DNA of 64,000 nucleotides from Isoetes taiwanensis (Eukaryota; Streptophyta; Lycopodiopsida; Isoetales; Isoetaceae): assembly GCA_021234155.1 (NCBI GenBank), contig JAJEKV010000066.1, positions 4,552,537 through 4,616,536 on the forward strand. Direction: 5' to 3'. This document shows positions 47,470 to 59,735 of this stretch, one piece after another. How positions within the stretch are numbered: the first letter of the stretch is position 1; each line of letters starts with the position of its first letter. The notes under the pieces were generated by a model that was not told the DNA's origin, did not search any database, and saw nothing but the letters and a program-made list of their open reading frames with translations. The position numbers and the translations under genes were made by a program.

Positions 47470-48607
47470 TTCTAAACTTGTTAGTTTGAAAATTTGTGCA
47501 AAGTTAAAACAATTTTTTTTTTTTTTTTTTTTAAATTAAACATTGTATGATATTTCAAGGGTAATACATAATAGGTTTTTTGATAACCATATATATGTGG
47601 TCAAGAATCAAATGGCAACACTTGAAAACATGGAAATATGCACTTGTGAATATATATGGTGTTGATACCAAGCTTTTAAAATACCAAAGATAGTACCGGA
47701 AGGATGGATCGTGAACAAACAACCTTGTTGTCAATTTAATATGTGTTTCTTGTACTAAGGCCCCCGGACTATGGTAGTTGGCAAGATTTTGTATTAATGA
47801 AACATGGCATGAGGTCTAAGTAATACATGCCTTAGTTGTTCGATAAATGAAATGGCTTGATAACATTATATGCGTGGATCAAGGAGCCAAGGGCAACACT
47901 TGATAATAAAGAAGGTATGCACTTGCAAAATATGTACAAGGACCTAAATGTGTCGGTTCGGTTACCAAGCAAAAATAGCGAGAACAATACCTAATGACGG
48001 ATTGCATCCCAGGCCAGGAATTGGGAGCGCAAAACCTTTCGTAAGAAGACCGAACCTAACTGCGGCTTTAAAACAATTTACAAGGGCGATCATGTGCCCC
48101 GACTTGAGATTCCGCCATGACATGAAGGCTGAGCTATGTTCCAAGAAAAGTAGTAGAGCATTTGCATGGGAAGGAGGAAGGTGACCTCAATATGGTCACC
48201 GTAAAGAAGTCGCAAGAAGAGAAGCAAGGCATGGCCAAGAAGTTGAAAGTATTCCAATTCCATAATAAGCCTTGACTGGTAACTAGCAAAAGAGTATTAA
48301 GGCAAAAGATAATACTCAAGGGATTGTGAAGCCGCTGATAATGGTGAGGCTCAAATAGGTGATAGGCGCAACACGATGATGCGGCGGATCCTCTACTCAC
48401 CAGTCCAAAGGCAATGATGGCCACAAATAACATCAATCTTTTTGGATGCAAAGATACAAAGCATGACAAACACCAAGGCAAAGACCATTATGAAGGCCCA
48501 TCAACAAGAAAATAGTGCTTTCGATCCAACCAGGTTTGAGATCATAAATATTGTTTAGAAATAGCATACATTTCTATCCTACTCTAGAGAGTACATATGT
48601 GGTTCTA
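47470..48607 (+). repeat. Duplicated 1.1 kb spacer, copy B
   Basis: A second copy of the block at 34645-35775, with the same unidentified gene fragment and the same junction to psbX exon 2. Differences from copy A concentrate at CAG/CTG positions. Confidence 0.9.
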
Positions 48608-48985
48608 TCCGAGGAGGTTGCATTAGCCTTGCTTGCCGCTTGTGTGATTCCGTAAATAGCAGAGGCAAAGCACTGGAATATCACCTTCTTTGAAAACCTT
48701 CGCCGGTGTTGTGGTTTGGAGGAACTGCTCTATTAGTTATTGGAGTCTGCAAGAGCAGGAGTTTCTACATTTGATCCAGTCCGGAGAAAGTGAAAATGCT
48801 TCTTGTAATGCGTAGATCCATTCATATTGATTTATCCAATCTAATTCCATTTGTCCCTTAAATTTGATGCCTCCAAGATTCTCCATAAGTATAAATGTAT
48901 ATATCTTAGTTCTAAAATCTAAGTCTTGAGGAAACTTTTCCAGCCTCCACATTCAAATGCCTCCCTAACATTTCTCTAAACTTGT
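48608..48985 (+). pseudogene. psbX exon-2 pseudocopy 2
   Basis: Matches psbX exon 2 and 3' flank from ggttgcattagccttgcttg through gagaaagtgaaaatgcttc to the ctccacatt stretch. It has small indels, such as CCAGAAATAG changed to CCGTAAATAG, which introduces a stop. After it the spacer start (ctctaaacttgttag, 48974) begins again and then breaks off at 49022, showing that spacer and exon once formed a tandem series. Confidence 0.9.
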
Positions 48986-49021
48986 TAGTTTGAAAATTTG
49001 TGCAAAGTTAAAACAATTTTT

Positions 49022-49100
49022 TGGGTTGCCCCTAGGGGGGCAAACCCTTGTTTATGTGGGTTTATGACATATCCTAAGTATATGCTAGAATATACTTAAG
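49022..49100 (+). repeat. Inverted copy of the 33591-33660 repeat
   Basis: Starts with the palindrome gggttgcccctagggggg and continues through ctaagtatatgctagaatat. It is the reverse complement of the segment 150-215 bases upstream of psbX. Confidence 0.6.
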
Positions 49101-49811
49101 ACATGCCGTGGATCGCTAAAACCTATTGTTATCTTGTAAATTGGCGGTCACATGCGTTGTGAGGTGCTGCTGTTTCAACCGGATAATTGGCTATGGCGTC
49201 TGCTATCATCCATCCGTTTTTCGGTTAAGGTAGTAGGCACGACTCCACTCCTAAAAAGCGATCGAAAGAGAGTGGAAAGGGATGGCGATGTATGGTCGCT
49301 TCTAGAATTGAAGGTGTTATGTTTCAAAGATAAAAGCCAGCCGAGAATCTGAAGGTATTCCCAAGGACTCTGGCGATCGGGATAAGCTCAGAAATTGAGG
49401 CAATGGTAAACGGAAAGGAGCTTTTGAAAGAGGCACTTTTAGATCTGAGGCTGAGTGAAACAGAGGATGATTCTGGCTCCCAAATTGTGACGTACATTGG
49501 GACGGATCATGTGAATGTGCAGGGGCATTTTCACTTCGAGATCAGCCTTAAAGGAAGGTCCTAATGAGCGCTGATATTGAAGAACAGGATTGCTTGTGGA
49601 AAATGGAGTGCAGAGGAGGATTAAGATCTCGAATATGGAGATCAATGTGGAGCATGGAGTTGGGTATTGCGGGAAATTGTTTTGGGTCTACCTTGACAGC
49701 TCGTAGTGAGGTATCATCTTTAAGTGGCATTCCTTATTCTTTTGCTTTTACTTTGGACCTTGATTTAAATAGTTTCTTGCAATGCATGGGTTGCATGTGC
49801 TGATCTTGCAG
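49101..49811. other. Gene-like but unassigned DNA upstream of the cyclin fragment
   Basis: GC content and codon-like texture rise here (ORFs 49152-49352 and 49564-49803), and it may hold the degraded 5' part of the cyclin gene. No domain was recognised. Confidence 0.3.
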
Positions 49812-50334
49812 AAATCCAAAGTCCCTTGCCTAGTATAGACACGGATGAGGTCGGAAACCCTCTTTCTTTGTTGTGGACTAGACGGCGGGATAATTATAGT
49901 TTTCCGAGAGAGTAAGTAAATAACATGTTTTGTAAATTGAATTTTGTGATTCTTCTCTATTTTTATCTAGGTCTTTTGATCTAGTTGTCTCAAGCTTCAT
50001 CTGAACTGTATAGATTGAAAGTTGTGCACCACCTGGTTACATCTCTGGCCAAGCTGATATCACCCCCAAAATGCGGGCTGTGTTAGTTGATTGGTTGATT
50101 GAGGTTAGTTTGAACCCTTGTTGGGTACTTTGGTTTCATAGCATATTTATCTGAACTATTACTGTGTAGGTACACTTCAAGTTTAAGCTCCTGCCTGAGA
50201 CTTTGTTCCTGGCCATGAATGTTGTTGATCGATACTTATCTTTACAAAACACTTCAAGACATTGTTTACAGCTTGTTGGAGTGACTGCCATGTTGATTGC
50301 AGCAAAATATGAAGAACTTTAGGCACCTGGGGTA
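49812..50334 (+). pseudogene. B-type cyclin fragment (cyclin box), truncated
   Basis: Three exon-like pieces with GT-AG borders: 49812-49911 (SPLPSIDTDEVGNPLS, frame-disturbed), 50022-50103 (APPGYISGQADITPKMRAVL then VDWLIE) and 50170-50322 ([20 protein letters not shown] then RYLSLQ, ending [16 protein letters not shown]). These match the start of the mitotic cyclin box, which binds the CDK. The normal next residue is Trp (EEIWAP); here the codon is TAG at 50320, and no later cyclin exons follow. The remaining C-terminal half is absent, replaced by the kinase locus. Confidence 0.8.
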
Positions 50335-50392
50335 CAGTGATATATCATAGTTTGTAGATTTATTGTTATGTGTGTTCACATGTTGCTTGCAG

Positions 50393-51898
50393 ATACAAGA
50401 CTTCATCTTTATTACTGATAATGATGGTAACTGCATTTGCCCCTTGAATTCCACCTATTTCAAGATAAGATACATCAAATACAACAAATGTGGCACTTGT
50501 GAGATGATCAATCAGCCTCGAATTGATTACTATGAGACCAAATTCTCCAGCCCCAGTCAAACAGGCATTTCAGAAGAGGTATGCTATAAAAGTTGTTATA
50601 ATAGTTCTACTTGTAATGCAGCCTTCTATCATTTGGATACAAAAAATTGTTTCATGGTGGATCAGATATACAGCCTTAAATACGCAAATAACAGTTACTC
50701 AGCATCTTTTAAACTATGCAAGCAGTCAACAGCTTCCTCTTTATCATCTAAGAGGTCTCATGCTGTCCTTATTGCAGCAACTACTGCAGGAATATCCTAT
50801 TTTATAGTGTTAATGATTGCACTATTTGTGTGGCTCAAAGAGCAATCCAAGAAGGCGAAGAAGAGGATGGCATTTTAAGCAGTTATTTATCAGAGACAAC
50901 TTTAAGAAGATTTTCTTTGAAGGAACTTGATAAGATAACTAGTAGTTTTAGTGAGAAGCTTGGGAATGGGGCATTTGGAACAGTGTATAAGGGGCAGTTG
51001 CCAAACGGAAATTTTTTGGCGGTGAAGACACTTAATGGAGCAAGGAAGGAAGCTAAGGACTTTTACACAGAAGTATCAATACTATGCAGGGTCCGCCACT
51101 TCAACTTAGTGCAATTGCTTGGCTTTTGTAGTAACAGAAAAATCAGAGTCCTGCTGTATGAGTATATGGCCAATGGGTCTCTTGATCAGCATCTACTTGG
51201 TAAAAAAATCATCCCTGCTTAGCTGGAAAACCAGAATGGAAATAGCCCTGGGCTCAGCAAGAGGAATGGCTTATTTGCATGAAGACTGCTCGGAAAATGT
51301 CCTTCATTTAGATGTGAAACCTCAAAATATTCTTTTAGATAAGAATTTCTGTCCAAAAGTCTTAGATTTTGGACTTTCAAGGCTTCTAGATAGAGCTGAG
51401 AACCACTTTTTTATGACCACAATGTGTGGAACTCCTGGCTATCTTGCACCTGAACTGATTAAGGGGGAAGCCATAGGGGTAGAGAGCGATGTTTATAGTT
51501 TTGGAGTGGTATTACTGGAAATTTTGGCTGGAGCTAGACCTCTAGAAGCAAAAGGGCAAGAGTTTTGGAACATAAGCAATGATGATAATGTGGTTGACAG
51601 TCTTGTGGACAGTAGGCTTGGGAAAGCATTCAATCTAGAAGAAGCGCGACGAATGATTAGGATTGCAGCTCTTTGTATCAACCATGACCCTGACCTAAGA
51701 CCTCACATGTCTTCTATAGTTCAGATGTTGGAAGGGAATATCGAGATTCCCCAATTTAGTGAACCACAATTTTATCCCAACATCCGAGCCAGCACCAATG
51801 CCAAGTTTATGAAATTGTTGGAGTTCGATCCGAGAACTTCTCATCTTCTCGAAAGGTGCCAATCGTCCTTATCAACTCAGGTGCTAGCACCACGATGA
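50393..51898 (+). CDS. Receptor-like protein kinase, PAN-like ectodomain + TM + kinase, two frameshifts
   Basis: After an acceptor-like ttgcttgcag the first frame (to 50875) gives a Cys-rich PAN/apple-like ectodomain (CYKSCYNSSTCNAAFYHL) and a TM helix (YFIVLMIALFVWL). The second (from about 50850) gives the juxtamembrane RFSLKELDKITSSF and kinase N-lobe (LGNGAFGTVYKGQ, LAVKTL). The third (from about 51200) gives the C-lobe: HLDVKPQNILL, VLDFGLSRL, GTPGYLAPEL and DVYSFGVVLLEILAG. This fits G-type-lectin S-receptor-like kinases of the SD2-5 group, which sense ligands at the plasma membrane. The lectin exons are missing. HLD replaces HRD, so it is a non-RD kinase, as in that family. One shift lies in the A7 run at 51202-51208, so both shifts might be sequencing errors. 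Confidence 0.8.
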
Positions 51899-53722
51899 TA
51901 TACCGTCTTCAATTCTTACACAAATCTTTTAAATGCACAATATTTGTTCATGTGTGCAATAGCTAGATTTTGAGTTTTCCTTCACAGATCCATGACATTT
52001 ATAAATTTGCCTGTCACATTCACTTGGGTTGGGATGCCTTCTCAAATTGTGAGACATGGCATACTGAAACTGACGTGGTTGGTTGTAAGATCCAACAACT
52101 CTAGTATGTGCATAGATGTAACAAAAATTTATCTAATCTAGTGAGAATTTCAACCCTAATAAAATTTAGACATGTCTTTGCTATGGCAACAGGGAATTGC
52201 AGAGAGCAAAAGTCTCTCTGCTCGGGTTCTATAGGTTCCACGTGAATTACATTCATGGAATCGGTGGTTTCAAGGGTGCTTATAATCCTAAAATCTGCTT
52301 CGATTCATCACAAATGCCCCAAATTCACACCTTTGTAGCAAGTAGAAGAAAATATGGTATTTAAGCATCATTTCCACGTGCTCAATCCAAAGAATAGGTC
52401 GAACGCGATAAAGGCCGGTGAGCATTCAGGTCTTTGGCTCGGATCCCTTCATGGGCCCTAAGTTAACACCAAGTCGAGGTTCAAAACAAGTTGTTCGTTC
52501 TCGCTCGCGGTAGCGAGGATCTTTGGCGTGCAATTTTTACGTCAGCAAGTTTTTCATCATTTGAAGCACTGCATTTAGGAAGCTATGGTTTGATTTTAGC
52601 TACTATGTGTTCACAACTTTGCAAAAGGACTAGAATTTTGGAAAATGCATGCATTTCAAGTAACAATCACGCATTTCAAGTGAAAACAATTGGCCTTACT
52701 TTCCGATACCCATCCCACTAGATATAACTTTGTTTGGCTCCACATTACCTCCACATCATATACTTCAATATTAACAAACGAACATTTAATGCCAAATTTA
52801 AATACCAAAGTAAACAAGATCAATATATTAACCATGGGGAAATACAAAAAAATTAAAAGTCCCTGTTTTTCCTTCCATTTTCAACATTGCATGTATATTA
52901 AACCTCATTCTTATTATATATGTAGTTCACAAGCAAGCACGAAAAAAATCGACCTGTATTATTCTTCTTAAGATAAGCAGTCGGTAGCCACATGAAGGCC
53001 TATGGTTTCATATAGACGACGGTCAGTCAACAAAACAATCTTAGAGTGCATATAGTCTAGATACATTACGGCTGTAATTTAGACAAATTTTTTTCTACAA
53101 TACTTGTGTGACTTCATTTAATGTTAGTGATTACTTACTTGAAGAACATATTCTATGCTTCCTCATTAATTGGCAAAGGTTTAGTGGAGCTTATGTTTAT
53201 TCGTGATGAAGATCTCTTGGCCCTATAAAGAACAAATTATAACTGACCATATCCATCTAAAACACTATATCAACATACTATATTACCGCGACGCAGATTC
53301 TCCCTAGCAGGAACCCGAAAAGGGGTGAACGATGTAACCATAAGGCTTTCGCCCTTAAATGCCATTCTTGCATATTTTCGAAGAGCACCGGCTTATTGGA
53401 CAACACTTGGAATATACTTGATATTCTTCTCCATTCTGTATAGGGTAAAGCCTCTCTAGTGCAAACACTTTCTTTGATTTACATCTTCAAAACTTCTATG
53501 TGTATTACTTACCACTAATGATCATTCTTTTTCCTATTAGCCATTTGCTGAGATCCATATTTTCATTGGCATTCCTTTTCCACGTGTATATATAATTCCA
53601 ATAATGGGAAGTCAACGCGCAATTCTTAAATTCAAAGTTGCAGCCGAAATTCAAATTACCACGATTAAAATTCCAACGCAAACCCATCTGCCTAGCCTTC
53701 TTCCCAACCCCTTGGTTACGCT

Positions 53723-53724
<2 letters not shown>
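51899..53724. other. Intergenic DNA
   Basis: The first part is probably the kinase 3' untranslated region. No further gene, RNA or repeat was recognised. Confidence 0.4.

Positions 53725-53753
<29 letters not shown>
53725..53753 (-). repeat. T29 homopolymer, possible retroposon poly(A) tail on the minus strand
   Basis: An uninterrupted T run. A minus-strand retroposon would extend to the right of it; no family could be assigned. The Lys-rich minus-strand ORF across it is an artefact. Confidence 0.4.
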
Positions 53754-54249
53754 GAAGTGGACTTGTTAAATTTCTTTTGGCTTCTTAACCTAGAAAATAA
53801 CATTATATCGGGCATTATAATAGGACTACTAATGGTGCCTAGCAATGTTCATAGGTAAAATGAGCACAAAAGAGGTGGATGAAGAGATGACTAATGTGCA
53901 GAACAAAAATTCTCCATATTTTGTAGAGTGGATTCCAAAAATAATGTGAAGTCTAGTGTATGTGATAAAGCACTAATTGGGCTTAAAATGTCTTCTAATT
54001 ATGTATGTGAGATTTTAAGCTTGCCTTCCCTATTATTTTTGCTAAAAATACCTCTTCCTCTAACAACACATGCTTCAGAGATCGCAAGACAGATTGCAAC
54101 AAACTTGGCATTAAGAAAACGACACCCTATGTTCATAGTATTTACATAGCTTCACACAATCTAAAAAACACCTAGCATAAAACAACAAAACAGAAACCAT
54201 AAAAATATAATTCTCTGGGCATCGAAGGGCAACCCAAAGCGTAAAGACC

Positions 54250-54410
54250 TTTTTTTTTTTTTTTTTTTTTTGTAGGCAAGATTTTTTTATTTATTAATAA
54301 TAATTGGTACAATGACCTTATTACAAAAGTGGCTCCACAATAGGCCAGATAGAAAGTATTTTATCGCAGAAACTAGCAGAAACTAGTTCACCTACAAATT
54401 TTATGAAGAT
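54250..54410 (-). mobile_element. 3' end of a minus-strand LINE-like retroposon with poly(A) tail
   Basis: The T22 run at 54250-54271 is a poly(A) tail on the minus strand. Just upstream in the transcript direction is ccacttttgtaataaggtca then AATAAATAAAA, a polyadenylation-signal-like context. The sequence gaagggcaacccaaagcgtaaag borders the tail. It is probably a 5'-truncated LINE, or a processed copy. Confidence 0.4.
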
Positions 54411-57163
54411 TTTGTTAGTGTTAAAAGGAGAAAGATAAAGGGCTATATGTCATAATATATAGCTAGTATATTTAGTCTTTGGTAATTCAAAAATCCATCT
54501 TGATGGCATTTATTATTTTGATCAATCTCCATGGCATTTGTTATTTTGTTGTGGTTTGATATCTACTTGTTGGTAGTTAATGTCTCAATATATATGAGTG
54601 AACTAGCACTTTGTGTAGTTGATAGCTACATGGGTTTGGATTGTTTATAACGAAGAATATTACATATATATACCAATTTAATTTAGAGCTTCCCTATCAC
54701 ATCAAGCTTTGCCAGAAATCAGCTCTGGACATCTTGTGACATGATTCTAAGATCCATATAGATCTCTTAGTTCTTGTAATCATGCAACAAATAAGGTTGC
54801 ATGATTGCATTGCATTCAATGTTGAGCTTAAAATTGCTTGTAAATGCACATATCAATCCTGAACATAAAGAGTTAACAAATTCTGCAATGCATTTCACAC
54901 GATTAACATAGATTTGTGTATTATTGGGGCGGCATTTTTTGTCATTGGTTTTACCAAATTGAGGGATCTGTGTGTTTCGGCAAAATACGGTTGAACATGC
55001 GGGATTTGAAACCCCATTTTAGTTGTACTATAGTGTTTTAGAATTCTAGAATGGGATGTTCGTAATGAAACCAACAAACCTTGCTTAGAATACCAAAGGA
55101 CTTTCCTTACAAACTAGGATCGAGGGACGAAGGTCCACAGGCCAAAGGCTAAAGGCCGAGAAAGGATAACATGAAAGAAACGCCAATTAGATTAAATTTG
55201 CAGCATGGGTGGAGAAGCCCCTCCCCCTTTTGGAAACCCTCAAAGAGAAGAGGTGCTGCCGAGAGAAAGATAGGCTTCTCATTCATCTTCGGTGATTTTC
55301 AATTGAAATGGTGGTGGGTGGGTAGGACACATGTGAACTACCAACCTATAAAAATAAAGGGAAAATCCAATTATAACATTTGGACCCCAAAATACAATGC
55401 TAACAGATGTTATATTGAGTGTACTGCCGAGAAAGCTTATCACCGGGATTAAAAATTTTGGACTACCTAAAGGGTTTTCGAGGAAAAACCCTAGTGATAA
55501 ACCTTCGGAATTTTATTCTGAAGGGGCTTAGACAAACGCAAGGCGGAGAAATCGCCTCCCAAAACCATTCGAATGAAACAGATGCCGCTCGTGGGAACCT
55601 GTACACGCACATCACCAAAAAAAACAACAAGACAAAAACAAACCTCCCAAAGTGGAGGGGCTGATTACGCGCGTGCCACGCGACAAATACAATAAACAAA
55701 GAAGGGGGGGAGGGTGGGTTCAAAGAGAAAGAGGTACTGCTGAGAGAGAAGAGGAAGCGCCGATGAGGAGTTGATGCAAAAACGCGCCTAAAATAGCGAA
55801 CTCCCAACCAGAATGGGCATGCGCCGCCCGCATGCATGCAAAACATGCATGCTCGTCCCATTCTAGAATGGCGATCCGATGTCTCGGATCGATGGGATAG
55901 AGGATAGGATGTTTGTAATGACCATGGTCTTTCCACTATCAAACTCTTGCTTTTATTCTTTTCTTTTTTTTTCTTTATTTCTTTATTTATTTATTTATTT
56001 ATTTTAATTGAAGCCAATTTCCAACAAATGGTCGCATGTAGAATGAGGATAACATAATTTTGACTTATCTACTATCTTGCTGATTAGATTGAATTTGCAA
56101 CATAGCAATATTGTAGGTGAAATTTGGACATATAACTTCTATGAATTTTATATAATGATGTGTTCTATATTATGTTGTGACGGAAAGGAGTTTACTTGAT
56201 AGATTTCATAAAATTCATATTGAGCAAGCATGGATGAAGCAAGATGCACATTAAACTATTTTGATCAAACTAATACGCCTTCAACTTAGGCAGAACAAAT
56301 TAAAAATGATTCTCCATTTTGCTAGGTAATATTTTGTTTTTTTTTTTTTAAGGAAAAAACTACAAAATGCCCTTATGTTTTGACGAATTTCACTAGATGC
56401 CCCCTAACTTCTCATAATTTTATGGAATGCCTTTGGACAACGTATTTCGTATTTTTGAAAAATATTCAAATACCTTTAAGATTTACTTTAATTCCTCAAA
56501 TGCCCTTCAAAAATAATCATTTGTATTTAAGAAAGATTTGTTTGCTATCAATTTCGTTGCTTCTATCAAATGTTGATGAAGTTTGGGCTAATCCGTGCTT
56601 CACAAAATAGAATTGTTGCCTTGCAATTGGTGAGACTCCCAATACTTTTTGCAAAATAGAATCGTTGCTCAAGGATCGCGAGACTAGAATCGTGAGATTT
56701 TCCAAGAGAAATCAACTGTGAGGTTTCTTCCTATATGAGCAAAATCAACTTAGTTTTTATTAGACCAATATAACTTAGTTCCCCACTCAAGAGCGTATTC
56801 ACATAGAAGGAGGTGGGCTGGTCATTGCAACATTCGATAACCTCCCGCAACATCCAATTACCTCCTCCAGATTAATCATATTGGCCATCTTGGGAGGGAT
56901 CTGTGACCCCAATCGAATCGTAACGTAACCGGCTGCACAAAGTTAATTGGGAAATCAAATTCTGACAATTCGTTTCATCAGTTCTAGTGATTAGCCATCA
57001 CTTTCTGTAAAAACATTTATGTATTTTCTTGTACATAGACTCTCTCACTAGACTCTCCTGTGATGTGTAGATGATGGAAACTAGTCCCCTTTTATTTCTT
57101 TCCTCATGTTTCTTATGCTATGCGTTATTATTCTTCATATGAATTGTACAGACCTGAAAGCAG
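54411..57163. other. Intergenic DNA
   Basis: No supported gene. A 159-codon minus-strand ORF (55463-55942) is Ser/Phe/Arg-rich without domain features. A TTTA run lies at 55974-56004. Confidence 0.4.
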
Positions 57164-59424
57164 ATGGATAACTATGACTTGGATTTATCAAGTGATGGAG
57201 AACTTGATTATGAGGACCTTATCACGGGATTGGAGGAACTTGTTGACTTGCTAATGCAAATGTGTGCCATGTTCTTGCTTCTACTGGTAGATGAGCAGAT
57301 GAACAGGGGAAGAAGAATGTGGTGGATGTACCCAAGGCAAGTTTCTTTCTGGAATGATCTGAGCAGTAATCTTTGGCTTCGTTCCGGCATAGCCGGTGAG
57401 TATAACTTCGGGAATTTCTATAGAATGGGGGCAGATAATTTTGACAAGTTGCTTCGTCTAGTTGTTCCATGCATTATACAAGCTGACTTGTCAATTGTGG
57501 TCCGCGAACCCATTGAAAAAATAAAGGCTTGCAGTTGTTCTTTTTCGATTAGCCCACAGTGCGAAGGTTTTTATATATGTTGAAATGTATGGAATAAAAA
57601 GCAAGTACTGTTCAGATGTACACTAAAATAGTGGTCACTATTTTAGCTGAGAAACTTAGACATGACTTCGTTAGACCTCCATTTGGTAACAGACTGCATA
57701 ATATTATACATGACTTTAAGAGCATCTCAGGAGTGCCACAAGTTGCTGGAGCGATTGATGGGACTCACATCCCATTCAAGAAGGCACCAATAAGGAAATG
57801 GGGACCAACAGACTATTGGTGCAGACATCATTTATTTTCTATAGTGCTACAAGCAGTCTGCGATCCCTCATTAATATTTTGGGATGTTTGCTGTGATGCT
57901 CCAGATGGTGTGCATGACACAAACCATTTCTACAAGTCCCCATTATTTGCAAAACTAGTAATAGTGCCCAGCGTTGCTGGGCTAATGTTGGGAACCTGTT
58001 AATGAACTTACTTGGTAATTTTCATATGAGCTATCTTTTGTGATGCCAAAATAACTCTGGATTTTATTGTTTAGTCATTAATTTTGAAATCTATGCAAAT
58101 TTTATCAATACATGGGATTATAGAAGTTGACGTAATATAGTATAGGTCTAGACTAATTAGGTATCATGTGTGTTTTAGAATGGCACGTAAATTAACATCA
58201 ATAACGTATTCAATAGCAATGTATTGTTTGTGTCTAATTTTGAATCATGTTATGCCATGCCATCCGGACCCTCAAAGATTTATATAGAGATATGTTTAGT
58301 TAGGTAGTCCTTTGAGGTTATGGATGCGACTTTTTTGTCCCTAGCGGTATTGAAGCGTCTATGCAATTGTTATATGATATGTAATATGTTGATTAATATG
58401 CTTGGCTCTTTTTGTTTGGGTTCAATTTAGCGCTAAAAACCTATTCTATAGAATGAGGTTTTTTAGTCCTTTGTCAATGGTTTAGAGATGTATGTGTTGA
58501 TTGTTGGAAAATGTTCAATTTAGAATAGTATAGAATGATTTTTATCGTCGGTTTATGATTGTTCAGTTTAGAGGTGTCTAGGCAATGCAATGTACAATAA
58601 TTGTTATGAACTTAACATTAGTAATTGGGAATTCAAGCAATGGAATGGAAGTTACTTGTTTTGTTTGTTGTGAACTTAAGACATTGGTAATTGGGAATTG
58701 GGGCAGTGGAATGGAAATTGATTTATTTCCATTCTTTGTTAATGTTCACTATATGGTTTAGAGGTATCTAGGGGAGATGAAATATAAATAGTGCTTATTG
58801 GGGATATTTGTTGCTAATGGAATTAAGACAATAAAAACCATGAACTCCTTTATAAAAATGATGTAGCGTGAACTCACAACTAATGCTTTGGGCTTTTGTC
58901 GTATGATTGCAAGCATTGTAAGGGTTCACATTGGAACAATGAGAACAATTGCTTATAGAGAGAATTTGCATGATTTTGGCGGTGTTGTAACTTGTATTGA
59001 AATAATCACTTATGGTCTTATAGTTGATGGAATGGATAAGTACCATGGGCTTATTATGGCGCGACTTACACCATAAGATATTTGCAGAAAAGAGAGAGGA
59101 TATTGTTATGTGAGATGGAGCTAGCAGATCAAGATTCAACAATATAAAAAAAACCATATAAAAGGAAAAAGTTTTGATATCAAAATTGGATGTCCACCAG
59201 CCAGCATAAATTGCAAAATTAGTCGCTTTCTTTTCCTTTTTCTATGTGGTATACCTGCCTTAATCTAGTGGGCACATACCAAATTTGAAGCTTATCATTT
59301 CTATTAAAAGACACCTTCAATATCACTGCCAACAATACAATTGACCAGATCTTATCCAGTGCTTCTCTGGCGCTTAAAAAAATGCGTGGAGAGGTCATAA
59401 AAGCATTAGCTTCCAAAAACCTTT

Positions 59425-59735
59425 GCCTGCCCATCTGCTCATCTGCTTTAAATGGGGCACATACTAATGCATGATATATGCACGTACTTTACAATGAATA
59501 GTGGCCAAAGCATACAGAAAGTTATGACGGCCTCTTATGTCAAAACGCTGCTGCCTATTCACAAAAAGTATAGATCTATTGCAAAGGCCTGTTCTTGGGC
59601 CTGTTTTAGAAGCTAGATTATGTATTTATTTATGTTCTCCTGTTGTAATAAATAAGGGCAAAACCCTGCTGCCACAGAAAGCACTGTATCTAGGGCACCA
59701 GTAAAGCTATTTGATGAAGTAAAATGAAATGAGTG
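59425..59735 (+). repeat. Direct repeat, copy 1 (second copy 60505-60830, offset 1080)
   Basis: Starts gcctgcccatctgctcatct and runs about 300 bases through aataaataagg and gccacagaaagcactg. The copies differ by scattered substitutions and a few indels. Each copy lies near one of the predicted minus-strand exons, which suggests a segmental duplication of intron sequence. Confidence 0.75.

Noticed and set aside
53651-53845. Minus-strand ORF with a poly-lysine run
   Set aside because: Caused by the T29 homopolymer on the plus strand.
55463-55942. Minus-strand 159-codon ORF
   Set aside because: Ser/Phe/Arg-rich with no domain, no neighbouring exons and no codon bias evidence; kept only as a mention.
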